64,000 nucleotides of DNA from Haliclystus octoradiatus (taxonomy: Eukaryota > Cnidaria > Staurozoa > Stauromedusae > Haliclystidae). Under the pieces are notes generated by a model. That model was not told where the DNA came from and did not search any database. It worked only from the letters and a program-made list of their open reading frames with translations. The translations under genes were made by a program, and so were the position numbers. The DNA is taken from assembly GCA_916610825.1 (NCBI GenBank), contig OU744449.1, positions 24,813,793-24,877,792 of the forward strand. The letters are read 5' to 3'. Shown in pieces: positions 42,809 to 57,800 of this stretch; the first letter of the stretch is position 1; every line of letters begins with the position of its first letter.

Positions 42809-45800
42809 CTAAAAGACATTTGCAAATAAATCAGTTTCCTCAGTAGCAGGGTCAAAATGGACCACGCCGAAGAGAGTCGAGTCGAAGGAATACGTGTAGA
42901 CCATGATCCTCACTAATATTTATAACTAAGTTCCATGAGATATGAAAGACTGAGAACATTGTATAAAGCTTGAATACCCATTTCTTACTCACGCATATAC
43001 AATCGTATATGTATATTCTAGGTGTAACGCTCTCTTACGTACCTATGTGCACCTATATAATACTGTGTTAAGATTATTGTGAAATATGCTTGAAAAGAGA
43101 TATGTTTGTTGACATTAAATCTGTATATTTCTCGCAATGGTTTATTTGGAATTCATGCATGGCGACAGGTGAGTTATACTATTATAGCTGGAGAATATTT
43201 AGCCTCGGAGATTATCTATATCTTGAAAAGCAGCAAAGCTACCTAAGAGATCAACTGGATTTCTGATTGAAATTGACTATGAATAATCCACATTAACCTG
43301 AAACTGCATTGACACGCAATAAAAATATTGAAATTTCTAGGCGTGTGAACTCTTGTATAGCAATGCTGAAGTGATCTTTACGTTTTTACATACCTCCACC
43401 CATTCTTAATTGACGAAGTCTGACACCATTTACTATTTTTGATCCCAAATCTGCAATGTATATTTTTCCTGGAAATGCCTTTGCATTTTTTGAAGCACCT
43501 GGTATGCTGTACCAAGGATCAGGATATAGCATTGGCAATAATATTTCATCCAACCATTTCCAAACATCATTGTACGAGTAAACCTAAATAGATAGGCAAA
43601 GGAGTTTGATGTCCTGATCAGTATTTTTTACATTACGCATTTGTAAAGTATAGGTGTATCGAGTGATATCAATGTGTATGAATCTATTTATATATATGTC
43701 TTTATTCGGAAAGATTATTATTACTGGAGGATTAGCTCAGATGGAAGAGCAACCGGACTTCAGATCGGATCATATCTGATCGACTGTGGTTCGAATCCAC
43801 CTAAGGTCAACTCAGCCTTGACTTTATACCATCTGAGGATGGCGGATGGAATGGTCCAGAGGGAATTGCATTATGAGTAGCTGTGGCGCATCGTTGCGCA
43901 TTGACAATCAAGACCCATCTGCCATGAAATCTGTTGAAATTGATCTGCAGTGTCGCGGATGAGATCAACAAAGAGCGTTTAAAATCATTGCTCTCAGTGA
44001 AAAAAGCCACTCATCTAGAAATAGAGGAGTGGTACGGGTGCCTTCGGTAGGGCGACACCGTCTTCATTACTTACTTTTCTTATTCGGAAAACATTTTCCA
44101 AAGAATACACACATAGAAGGTCACTATACTGTAGCAATACTCAAACTATATTTCCAACTGTGATGCCTCAACTTTCCCTCTAACTTTTTTAAAAGAAAGA
44201 TGGATAAATTGATTCTGAACTTCTTGGCATTGCTGTTTACATTTTTTAGAGAGACAAAATTTATGAATATAGATTTGATCCAAACGGCTTTTAATTGATA
44301 TAATTGCACCCATTTCAGGGTAATCCAAACGGCTTTTCAATAGTGATAGTTTCACAAAATATCTAGCTATTTCCCGTGACTCCAAGTTCTCCTAAGTTGG
44401 ATTATTCCTTAATTTCAAGAACTTTTTAATGAAAGAAACAATGAAGTGAAAATCATATCCGTCTTGTTTCTGAGTTACCAAAATCTGGTTCATCAGTTTC
44501 ACTGACAGTAGATGACAAATCCAAATATTGAATAAAAAGGTCTAACTAAATCAATTTTCCTTTGTGGTTAGTAGTTGTAAGGTTATTTCCCCGGGGGCAT
44601 TTCCATTCACCAGATATACGGGGACGTGTCATTTTGAAGGAGTGCCTCTTCCAGATTCTTATGAATTTTTGATGTATCAATTAAGACGATTTTCCAAATA
44701 TTTGAACTTTTCCTTCCTTTGCTTTTGATCATAGAAACATGAATGTTTAGTGTCTTAGTTTTCACCTAAAAATTACCGTCCTCTCCGATTTCTGAAATTG
44801 GCACACCACAGTCCACAAATATCGTAGTCCCCACACCGGGTTGGAATCAATCCGATGATCTTCATTCTGATTGGTTGCTCAATCGGTTCACTATTTTCCG
44901 CTATTTTCTCATAGCGAAGTCTGGCAAATTCCCTCGCAAATTTTAAAAAGTAAACAAGCGATTCACAAATGTTTTTGAATCAATTTTATACTTGAGTCTA
45001 TAAATTACCCCGGGAAACAAACCAAGCAACAAAATATGAGATGAAGTTGTTCAATGGTAGGCTATGCAAATATAATTTTAATCTTATTTCTAAATCTCTC
45101 TTGTAACCACTAAATGGGTTATCTTATTGTAATTATACTCGTCTCCCTATAACTACCTTTCTGAAGCTTGTTTGACTTTCATCTTTTGGATCCATTCGCC
45201 GTATCTGAAATAACTCATTCAGATTTGCTGTTTGATGATACGCTGCTTCTTCACGGAAAGCGTAAGATAATGACATTGTAACAAACACAAAAATAGAATA
45301 GGTAATAATCTCCCTTGATATTTTATACATATTCTTTTCATCTAACTTTAATTTTCTAATAGCTGCTAATTTCTGATGATCAGGTGGTCTAACTTTTTTC
45401 CAATCTAAACGTTCCCCATTACCAGCATTACCATGAAGCCATTCTTCATCTGATTCTACTAAAGCAGTTGTTCTTTTATTAACTTGATCAGCTTGTACAT
45501 CTTCAATCTTTTTCAATATGGCAGCAACAAATAACGCAAATATAAATACTTTAATTGGTTGTGATATCAATATATCTTGCACAAATGACACTATGGCAGT
45601 TGCAAGCCAATCTAAAGATGTTTTATTACCAAATACCATACCATAGATAATGATCATCACAGCTGATGCAACTACAGATATAAATACTAAACCCCAGGCA
45701 AGATAAGTCACCCAATGAGGAAAAGAAAATTCTTTCTTTGCAGCAAAATCTTCATTTGTTTTGAGATTATTCCTTGAGCTTTCAGCTGAAGATGGATACA

Positions 45801-48800
45801 TTTCCGTCGAAGATGATTCTAAATCAAGACTTTTCAGCTTGACTTCATCTTTTGCACGGGCGTATCGGAATAACGTGACAATAAGAACATTAACGGGAAC
45901 CGTAATAAGTGCAGTGATAACTGAAACGTAGACCTAATAGGAAAAACAGCAGGGATTTCAAAATGGAAGACAAGCATACAAGTCATAGAACGTTATTATT
46001 AAATAACAGCTTTACTGATTTGGGTTTGGAAACTTTCTAGACATATTCTTAGAGGTTGAAAATTCAAACCGCAACATGATTTTGCTCGATGTGAGCAGCA
46101 TATGATGATTATAATCATTCAATCCAAGTCAACAATCTCTTTCGCAATCAACAGTTATGTATATAATAGTCACATCAAGCAATTCTTGCCCAAAATGAGT
46201 AATATTTGGCTTGGTATAAGAACTAAATTCACTTTTTGCAATTCAATGTCAACATCTCAGCTTTGCTAAAATAATAGAATATCAAGATATGGTCACCATT
46301 ATTACTTCATTAAATAATACACTCTGGGACATGTTATATACTTCATATAATAACTGTAATCCGTTATTGACAATCCCTTGACAATATAGGTTATGGTGAA
46401 ATCTCTGAAATAATGCTTTTCTGTACGCATTTTTCAAGCAAAAGTTCAAGACAAAAATTCTCAATATCTAGACATGTACAATATAAATTTTAAAATTAAA
46501 TATACAAACTAACAAATAAAAATAAAAAATAACTTGATCAAGCATAATTTTCTTGCCTTGAAATGAATCAAGCAAAAATACTCTTGCATTCTTCCTGTGG
46601 TGGAGTTGGCACTTGGTTCATGGTATTTAAATTATTGTTTCATTGTTTCAATGTTTCAAATAAACCTAATTCAGATCAAAATTACCTGTTGCCATGTGAA
46701 TTTAATTCCATTGATTTCATTTTCTGTTTCCGTTGTTGGTTTTGGTAAAGTACGATAAAACATTGCACTAGCAACCATACTTGTCATTAGAAATGACAGA
46801 CAACATGACAATCTCTGTCTTCTACTAAAATTACTTCCTGGAGGACGTGCGTAGATTGAAAACCATAAATGAGAATCACTCAAATCAAGTCTTGTCTTTG
46901 TCATAAATAAGTAACTGAAATCAGTCAATTCCTCTTTGCCACTAACTGGAAGTAAACGCTCAATTAACCCGTCGTCCTCTTCTACTGCTAACCAGCGACT
47001 ACATAGGAAATGAAACTGTTTGTTTGTTTGATGATCAGTGATGATTACATTCCTGTGAGCAAGATGAAAACATCGAATACAATTGCATAATGTAATTGCA
47101 TTGGGGAGACAACGTTGGGCTTTTACTATAAACGTCCTTTGATATAAATGTACATAGATCGTTGCACGCGCTTCACTCCACCAAAACGTAAAAATGATCC
47201 ATGTACATTCACTTACGCTAAATTACAAATATCCCGAAATGGGATTTATGACAATGACCTCAATTTCACTATCGGATTCGGGTTTTATGAGAGAATGGTT
47301 ACAGATGGCTTATCTAGTTTAACCTCCTTGCATTCGCTGTCATATGAGGTATCAGGTTAAGCTAATTTAGTAATTTTATCAGAATTGGTTCCCTGAATAG
47401 CAGAGTAATTCATTTTACTCAAATAAGTAGAGTCAATGTTGTTGCCTTCAAGTCAACCATATTCTGCAACTTTTTCGTCTACTGAACTGTTAGTCTGAAA
47501 CTCAATCCAGAGACTGACATATCTCTGCAGTGCGTCTGTTTCAACCATTAATCGAGACACAAGCCAAAATATAAAACAAGTAAATATCAACCAAAACTGT
47601 ATTTTAATAGGTTTAAATTTAAACAGCAAAGCTCTATAGCGAATTATAAAAGGGCAATCAGGAATATAGCTACTATGCAAAAACAATATAGTTATAAACC
47701 ATCTTGAATAAAACTAAATCTCTTTACTCCATGTGCTTCTTTCTTGCCCATCACAGCCTCTCTATGGGTATTTGATAGTGTTCATTATGAGGCACATTGT
47801 CAGAGGAAATAACTAATAGTTAACATAATAGTTAATACAAATAAAAAAGAATATCAACTAAGATATGAAATTAAATAAAGATTGTAAAATACATGGCCAA
47901 ACAACGTCAATACAAATACAAAATGAGGGGACATAATCTAAAGTTATCATCCTCATTATGCCCCAAATACAATATTACAAAACATCAAAACAACAACATC
48001 AAAATCTACCACCAGGTCTAAACCCCCACTAATTACACTAATAACATTCTGCTCATTATGCTAGGAGGTAGTGAATACTTTACTCTACTTACCTCAAATA
48101 CCAGCTTCCATCAGAATTATCATGCCATATTCGAATATGAGATATTCCTCCAATATTAAATTCATTCGTAAAAACAAATGAATCAGAACTATTCCTAGTA
48201 AACGTTTTGCGTTGTGGATCTGTAAGTTGATGGACAGGTGTCTCACCATTATCGCCTATGAATAAAATATTGATATACATTATAGTTGAATTCAAGAGTT
48301 GACAACTGCCCTACAAGGCTTACTCAACCAATTTTAAGCAAGTTTTAAAGTGTTTCAGTAACGGACTTTTTGTTTCTCTTCTAGAATACATGAAATCATG
48401 AGTTGATGATGTGTAACGAATATTGAGTTGACCCTCATGTTACGCTGTTCAACCATGTTCTTCTGCTTGACGTTTTATAGACATATTTTTAGTTGAACTT
48501 TGAAAAAATGTTCTTCAGCAAACAGAAACGTTTTATGAAGTTCATAAACAAAATCGGGCTTTTCGTGATAATACAAGCAAGGTTTTTTACCTGAAGCAAT
48601 GAAGTACACCTTGGAACCAGTACCAGCGTTTCTTCTCATGCCAGTAAAAACTGTGATTTGATAGCGGTATTGATGCAGTGGATCATTATCAGCAAGAGGG
48701 CAAACACCAATCTATGTTTTAATAAAGGTATAGTCGATTAATCAATAAACAACGCAATCAAGCCTATTACCATTCAAAGAGGCAATGTCTCGAGAGCTGC

Positions 48801-51800
48801 CAGCATTCTTGATATAAAAGTATTTTTGGTCTGTAAAGATTTTTTTTATAGAGAAAATATGGAGCTTTTTAGTAGAAAAACATTAATTAGTTATGTAATA
48901 ATAAAAATAATAGTTATGAATTTTTATAGCACCTATATCATTCTGCTCTAAGCGTTTACAAGATTTAAATATTTTGATTAACAATTAATTAACATAATAA
49001 ACTTAAGTTTGAAACAAAGTAAAAAGTAAAAAATAAACGCTAATATTAATAACCAATATACACATATATTTGCATAAAAGATTGTCAATAAGTTAAATTA
49101 CTAACTACCAAATGCTTTACGAAACAAATGAGTTTTCAATTTGCTTCTGAATATATCTAAGGAAGTACTAGATCTGAGTATTTCCGGGAGGTTGTTCCAC
49201 ATAGTAGATGCAGCAACAGAAGATGCCTTATCTCCCGTAGAATTTCAAGTTGCTGGGAACCAAACTTGAACCATGTAAGCAAATAAGGCAGCCACAATGT
49301 TTAACTGCATTTTTCGTACGTGATTAGATATAACACATGAACAATTTATGCTGCTCTAAACGTATATAGAAGGAATTCGAACGTCACACATTGAATCTTC
49401 AGAATTTAGATTATGGAAAGGTGTTCGTAAAGTTTTTTAAAAAAAATCATGACTAATCATATTCGGGAACAACTTAAGAAAATACAAAAAGAATCTGATG
49501 TAAACATCTTACAGGTGCGTAATGAGATACAAAAAGGTTTAAAAACACTAGCTGTGTGAACGAATTTACTATAAATCCTTGGAATGTCACATTGTACATG
49601 TTATAATGTTTGTATCAGACTGCTTAACGCGATTTAAAAATGAGAATTTGTCAAGTTTGATGGAATCATGACTATTATGTATAATTCTCCTAAATATACT
49701 TGTGAAAACGTGATTTTGATGAAAGGTGTAACCTACAATGTCGGTGTTTATCAACAAAACTTAACTGGTGTGGTGCGAACTCAAGCCTCATGCAAGGAAT
49801 TTGTAAGATTTTTTTAACTTTGTTATACGAATATTATTATTACAAGTATATGAGTATATTGGTAACATACCTTCTCAATGTCTTTTCTGTCTGATCGTCT
49901 TGCATAAGCAAAGGCCAAAGCATACGCAAGTAATATAACAAGAACAGTTAATAACAATACAAATCCGTTTTTGAGCATATCAAATGACAAGGCTGGAATT
50001 GGTTCTGGTTTGACTTGAAATCCACCAAATGCAGAAAGATGGGAAGTCTTACAATGTGTTGTGTAAAAGTCAGTCAAACTGAGATCGATCTACAAAAATG
50101 TAAGGGAAAAAGCAATTCAGTATCGAAATCACCCCCCGGGTTTACCCTCCTACTTTATTTATCGAAAGCAGTGTAAGGGTCCATATTAACAATTGGTAAC
50201 AAAGTTTTGAAATTGGATGATCTGCAAAAAGTACAACATTTTGAAATTGGATGATCTGCAAAAAGTTTCTCAACATGTGAGAGTTGATAAAACTGGCCTC
50301 AATTCCTTTCTGTCAGTTGACTTGCAAGTAGGGCAAATAGGAGGTGCTTAGGACAGTATTTCAAATTTATCACAATCATTAAACTGAAATTTCATCAGAA
50401 GAACTCATAATAAGTAGGCCTGACAATCGAATGAAAATTCCCGTATAGCCTACATGTTGTAATGTTTAATTAATATAATAATCATAATAACATGTAATCA
50501 ACACATATTTAAAAGGGCGACATTAGACAGGCGGTCGCTACGAGCTTAATTTTGAATAGCGCTTAGCATAATTCAGCAACCAATGTCAGCCACAGTTTCT
50601 GCATGGCTTCAAATTTCAAGTTTCAGCATGGTTTCAGGCACAAAAACAATACGAACGACAATCGCAATGTAAACACGCGCTCATGAGTATAAGCCCACCG
50701 GTGTTTTTGCATGCGTAACTTAGCATACATTAATTACATACATGAAATGTACGGCTGCAATTTCTTCTCAGCTATCTGTAACAGAAACTACATAATCGTG
50801 CATTCAAAATCATTCTGCTTCATTGCACTACTTACATATACTCCTTCATCAGACCAAGTGTCAGTCTTCACATCCCAAAATTTACATGACGGAATATATA
50901 GATCAACAGAAATATTAACAGGTCGTGGAATAGCCTTAGTATCATAAGTAAACATATTACCAATTTCAATAGGTGATGGAGTTGTTCCTTGATAAGTCAC
51001 ACCGACAAAGAATGTTCCATTTTTGTTATCGCCATAATTCATTTTTTCATAATTCAAAATAGCAAATGATTTCTTATCGATCCGACGGAATTTCTCCTCA
51101 ATTGGTACATTCAACGCTGCTAAATTTTTTGTTTGATTTGAAACACCATTGTAAACAATAAATTGATCATTTTTAATATCAATTTTTAAATCATATTCAC
51201 TGAAAGAAGGTGCTTTTGCATATTGAACAATTAATGTAAAATTAGCTAAGAAATCATCCACATCATCAAAACGGATATATAATGGATTTTTCAAATTTTC
51301 TACTTTTTGATTCTCAATTTTAAGTTCACCAGGATGGTATAATTGAATCTGACGCTTAGATATTGTATTAAATCCAGTATTTTCTAATGTTACGTTGATT
51401 GGATTTGCTAAATGATCAATTTCAATTATGTTTCCGGTTTCATCGTAGAGATCCAATGCAAGTACGTGTGAGCCACTGTCCAAAGCATTTCGGTAATCCC
51501 ATGTGAAAGGATTCTTTGTAAAATTTGTTGACTAAAATAAAATAAATTGCATTCTATCAGATTAAGTAAAACAACACATTTTATTGCAATTAATATCAGT
51601 TGAGTATCTGCAATAACTCATGTAGCAGAGAGACTTATAGGGTGTAATTCCTGGATCACAGCAAAAAATTTTCAAATTTCACGAATAACAAGGACGACTC
51701 TGAAGGACCTCAAACTTGTATCTCTAGCTCAAACTGTTTATATCTTTTTTTCTTGTTATCCTTACTGTTTTTTTTTCAACTTGACAATATCCTTTAAAAC

Positions 51801-54800
51801 TTATTAAACATTAAACATATACATTATTTAACTAAATTAAATTAACCTGAAGCTTATGATAAATTGAAAATTTCGTATACATACTATTGTATCTGGTTTA
51901 CGAACATCATATAAACAGTCAAGAGCTATTCAAGAACTGCTTATAAATTTTAAAAATTGTCTTCTCTTATGATCGACTTTTACAGGGGTACGCCTGATAA
52001 CTAACCCCTGGGGGTAACTCCAGCTCTTCAGGGACGGGGAGTGCCACTTTGGAAAAAGGTAAAGTACCCAAAAAGTTACAAAAATTCTGTTGATGCTACC
52101 CAAAAAGTTCTAGCAGGTTGATTGATTTTAAGTAAATACACAAAAATGAAGCAAAATATTTTCAAAAATTCTTGGAAAAGTCAAAAATACGATACCCATA
52201 AGCTTTAAAATTTGAAAAATCTCATACCCAAAAAGTTTTTTCTCAGCTGGAATATGGACCCAAAAGAAGTGGCACGTCCCCGTATAGCCGTTACAGTGAA
52301 GTTACCCCCCTGGTAACTAACCACAATAGCTGTACATAGATATATTTCACCTCAAAACTAACTGCTCCAGTAGCTTTTGGATTTGAATTATTTTCAAGCA
52401 AATCAGCTATCGCTGGTGTCTGAATTGAACTAGATTTTGAATCATTTGAATGCTTCCCAATTTCAATCATATTCACATCATATGGATTTACTTTGAACAT
52501 TGCTGAATTATAATTTGGTGTTGAAATGATTGATGGTAATTCACCCACAACCTTATTAGCAGCCATTGTTCTTCGAATATTGAGGAGACCTTTGAAACTT
52601 GTCTCTATTACTGATTTAAGGAAAGCATTCTAAAACAGAAAAAAGACGCTCATATAAAAATTGAATTGATCTATAGCTTTAAGATCAATTACTGCTGTTG
52701 TTGTTGTTGTTTGATTTATCAAATTTGACAGAAAAATTGACAGGCAAATACAGGACGCGTAGGGCCTCAATAGATGAAATATTATAATATATACAGTTTG
52801 ATAGTTAAATAGAAATTTACATATAAACTATACAATATTTAGTTAAATCCTATTTAAATATAATGCATTTTATTAAATGTTGATTTTCTAGAAGAATAAT
52901 TCTGTGCTCATAGCAATATTCGTAAATTAAGGCATGGAACTTCCAGCTCAGATCTTTGATTTTACATATTCTTTGATTTTCATAGTATGAAATGGTACAT
53001 CTTCCTGCGCATAAAGCTACGTAGATCATCCAATCCTTCATTACAACGTACTAATCATTTGATGTTAAAGGGGCAAAATTGACTGGCGACCGCTTGGAGC
53101 TCAAGTTGAATTTATGCTTAGCGTAATTCAACCGTCTCGCTTTGAAACTATTGTTATACGCAGGCCTAATTTGTTATTAAAATTCATGTGAGCAATGAAC
53201 ATTGTGTTATAAACAATAAACATGCACATGATCCTAAGTGTGTAGCGCCTTCCGGTCATTTTTGCTCCTTTAAGATGAATTCAAGGGGCATTAGACCTTC
53301 CTTGGATTTGAACTACAGGCCATCTGTTCTGAAGTGTTTTTCTTTATTATCGAGTTAAGCCCATTACTCAGAGCTATACAATGTAAGTCAAAAACTGCAT
53401 GTGATTCTGATTGCATTTATTTGAATTTGCATCGAGTCAAAATTATGCAAGAAAGACTTAATCATAAATCGGTTTGTAGGGCTTGAATACAAGTTGCAGA
53501 TAAGCTGGCATTTCCCTTATCTGACTTGTAATTTTGCTGTTTACTCTACATTTCATTAATGAGCATATCAGTATTTACCATGTCTTCCAGTTTTTCGCTA
53601 CTACCACTTTCATCATTTGAGTTTTGAATTTGTTCTAAAATGAATAAAAATATTAGTAATAAAGTGGAGTCACTTATATATGTGGAGCTGCCCAGTTGGT
53701 CGATACAAATATTTTACCTATAATAATAAATATAAAGAGCTTCATGTACGAAATGAATTCGGAGAGTTATATGTATGAAATAACAGAGGAATATATTGGC
53801 TTAATATAATAGAAAGTAATTTAAAGGATTAATTCATGATATATCATTATTTGAGACAAAGATGAGGAAAAGCTTATTTCCGTTACCGTCTGTAGATCGC
53901 AATTAAACGCGTGAAACTCCGAGTAACGGAAAAAGGCTTTACCTCATCTTTTCTCTTATATATAATGCTATGTTTTACCCAATATTGAGCACTGTCACAT
54001 TATATGTGTATCTGAGTTTACACTCATTATAATTAATTTTTTTTAACTTATTTTTAGATATATCATTATTCGTAAAGGTGAACAGCATCAGCTGTATTGC
54101 TCGTGCTAGTTTGAACAGAATTCTGTTTGCAATTGCTGCCTGAATTCTGCTTCGTATAGAATGATGTCAAGGCAAACATACATGTCAATCTATACAAGAG
54201 CATGAGAGGCACGTAAGGAGAATAAGAGAAGGCATCAGGAAATAACGAGCAGTCTCTGCTTCTTCTAAAGTGACTCGTGCCTTCCAAAAAGCATTGTATT
54301 ATAACGAAAATGATTCGCTCAATCTGATTGATTTAGAGTTTGACGCCAAATCACAATAGAAAACTAGGTTCGAAAACACAATCGATTTTACAATTCGAGC
54401 TTAATAACACGAATGAGAATTTCCAACTGGATCAGGAGTTTTCAAAAACACTTCAGTGCTTGTAAACTTGTGCTATTAGTTATAAAGCAATTGGCACACA
54501 GTTTCCTATTGAGCTATTGATATTTGGTGCACTCGCGACGGCCCGTGATTTTCTGATGCCTTCTCGTTTTCTCCTTACGTGTTCTCTCGTGCTCCAATTA
54601 TCAATAGCTCATAGGAGACTGTGTGCCAATCGTTTTATAACTCATTTGAAAGCTGTGCGCCAATGTCCTTGTATAATATCTAGCACGGCTTTCATAAATA
54701 TTGACTTTACTTTCTGATACTTATAAGTTAATATTTTTAAAATTCCTGATCAAACTGGAAATTGTCATTCCTGATGTAAGATCATCTGTGTTTTCGAAGT

Positions 54801-57800
54801 TTTCGAACTTATAGTTTTGCTTTCTGTTGAGTTGCTGATCTGGCGTCATAATTCTAAATCAACCAGATTGATCGAATCAATTTCGTTACACTACAGCAAA
54901 TATTAGCATAATGAGCATGTTAGGAAATTCGGTGGCATTAATATGTTACATCATTGCATTTTACCTTTAAACAGCAGAAGTGTTGCTGATGCTTCGCTTT
55001 CCACTGCATCAAACACATTTGAAACTCCTTGCAATGCACCTCTAGCAGAGTTATCGAGAGTTTCAGCACCATCTGATAATCGGTAGACTTCAAATAGGTT
55101 TTCTGAAATACGTTTAAGGCCTTCAGAAGCATTGATCTGAAAAGAAAAAACAATATGAGCTACACGTTCAGATAGGAGTTTAGAACAATCAGGTTAGATC
55201 TTGATGTTCACATATAGCTTGCTAATCTTTAAAAACAAATGCGAGGTTTCTTCCCAAAAACGACATTTTGGCTTATCAAGGTATTGTTATCACAATTCAT
55301 GTTTATACAGTACTAATTATTAATAGTTATTTATATAATGCTTTGAAATTTTGATGAGTTTACCTGAGAGTTCATTGTTAGCTCATCTTGCTTCAGCGTC
55401 AAAGATGCATACGTTTCACCAACCTGCTTGAACTCTTCAACATCGCTGATATTCATAACAGATAATATATTTATGAGTACTTCACGGATCTATAGAAAAG
55501 ATCAGGAAGCGGTATACAGATAATATCACAATGCACTTATCTTAGATAAAATGGCAGAATATTTATGTGCCATTTATATTTATATATTAGAATGCCAGTG
55601 TAGTTACAGGATCCCTGTCTCGACGATACTTAGTCAACTAGATTGGCTCGGTATTAGAGACAGGGTGGCATTCAATCAGCTTTCCTGTGCACATAAAATA
55701 AAATTTCAGCAGGCTCTTCCATTGCTATCTAAGTTGTTTTCTTCTCCATACACCTCTACAACACGCTTCTCCACAAACAATGATATCTACATACAATCCA
55801 ACCATCATCACTCTTTCCAAATCACTGGTGCTCAAAAATGGAATGCTATGCCATCCTCGATGAAGGAGACCTCTGACAGTGCGGCTTTTAAAAAATCTTG
55901 TAAACTGTATTTAAAATTATAGTATGTATGACCAATTATTTTATTATTAATTATTTGTAGTAACTATGTATGAGCCCTTTGAAAAAGCCATCATCAAGGT
56001 GGTGGCTTATTAGGTAACTCAATAAATGATGATGATGAATGAATTAGACTACATTTTATTCTAAACATTAATTACATAATAAGTAGGATACAAAAATCTG
56101 TCAGAACTTGTATTATGCATATTTGAGCTTTTTATATACATTTTTGTAGACTTTATATGGTCTCATTGCAGAATCATTGCAAGTAATTCATAAGTTTTTC
56201 ACTATATATTTTATTTCATAATTGCATCTCACTAATAGAGCATTTTCACAGGCTCCTTCGAGAATTATTTAAAGGAAAGATTGATAACCCTGCTGGTGAG
56301 GTACTTTGAAAAGACCATGACCCTTATATGTATTTTTATAAATATACCATATACAACCATGGACGATGTAAAAAGCTCTATAAATCATCCAACAGATTAT
56401 CAGAATAACTATAAATGGTTTAAAAAAACATTTAGATAAAGATGAAATGCAAATTCCTTCTATTTTCAAGAACTATTAAGTTTTATGGTACTTCTAATCG
56501 ATCCTTTCATTCTTAAACTTTCATTTCTCCTTCAAACAATGCATGTTAATAATGAAAAAGCTAATTTCATGCACAACTGCCATACTAATTACCTGTTTCT
56601 TATTTTCAATAGGAACGTCTTCATAAGGATTCAGGATGGATGAACAAGTCATTAACCATCTTGCTTGTGATGTAACATCCATAGAATCAGGTCTATATTT
56701 CATAAATTCAGCTAGGATACCATTCTGATTCGGATCAGTAAGACCAGATGAATCAAAAATATTGATTGGTTTTACCTGGAATAGAACAGATAGAGAAGTG
56801 CCTTCTTATGTAATTTTCAACATCAACTTCATATATCTACAACATCATATATATAAAACGCATACGATTGTCAAAAATGCAATAACGAATGTCCAATTTG
56901 CAAGAAATGAAAGAAAGTATGCTAAATAATAATAGTAAATTTTGGAAACTATTAAAATCAAAAACAGATCAAGCAAATAAATGTAACACTCTCCCAGATG
57001 CAGATATTTTGTTGAATCATTTCAAACAATTACATGAGTCAGCCTCGCTGCAAAAAGTTCCAATTTTTTGTCAGACCAATGTTGAGGGCGATGATACTCT
57101 TACATCAGACCTCAACAAAAGTATTTCAAAAGAGGAAATTGAGTCTGCGATATCTTATCTAAATATCAGACACTCTCCCGGAAAAGATGGTGTTTTAGCT
57201 GAAATGATTAAAGCTCCATCTAAGCTATGCTTACCAATCTATGAAACACTATTCAATATAATAACATTTTCCAATCAGGCTATTTCCCTTTAGAATGGAA
57301 AGAATCCTTAATAATGCCATTGCATAAAAGTGATGATAAGTCCCGTGATAAGTTGAATATGTCGAATTATCGTGGTATTAGTTTAACCAGTATTCTAGGT
57401 AAATTGTTTGTCTAATACTAATAAGCGCTTGAATTTTTATTTAAAACCAAATGAGATTATTGAAAATTCTCAAGCAGGCTTTCAGGAAGGAAAGAGAACA
57501 ACGGATCACTCATTTTTGCTTAAAAACCATTTTATCCAAATACACAAAATGCAAGAAGCCTCCTTTTCCCTGCTTATTGACCTACGCAAAGCATTTGACA
57601 AAGTTTCTCAACAAAGCACATATTACATACGATCGTTGGATTACCAAACCTATTTTTCCAAATGTCAGGGTTCGACAGGGATGTGTTCTCAGTCCTACCC
57701 TTTTAATATTTTTCTCAATGATCTAGCTAAAACAATGACTGGTCCTTTAACATCCTAATCATATTATTCGAAGGACTTCACCCCTCGTGTATTTACCTTG

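Noticed and set aside
43724-43800. A true tRNA gene
   Set aside because: The B box is perfect, but the acceptor and anticodon arms do not pair well and the same head is linked to a 270-bp body in other copies, so it is a SINE.
54066-54287. 73-codon - strand frame as an extra gene B exon
   Set aside because: Neighbouring exons 9 and 10 join in phase without it, and it lies beside the 594-bp foldback with no clear splice pair.
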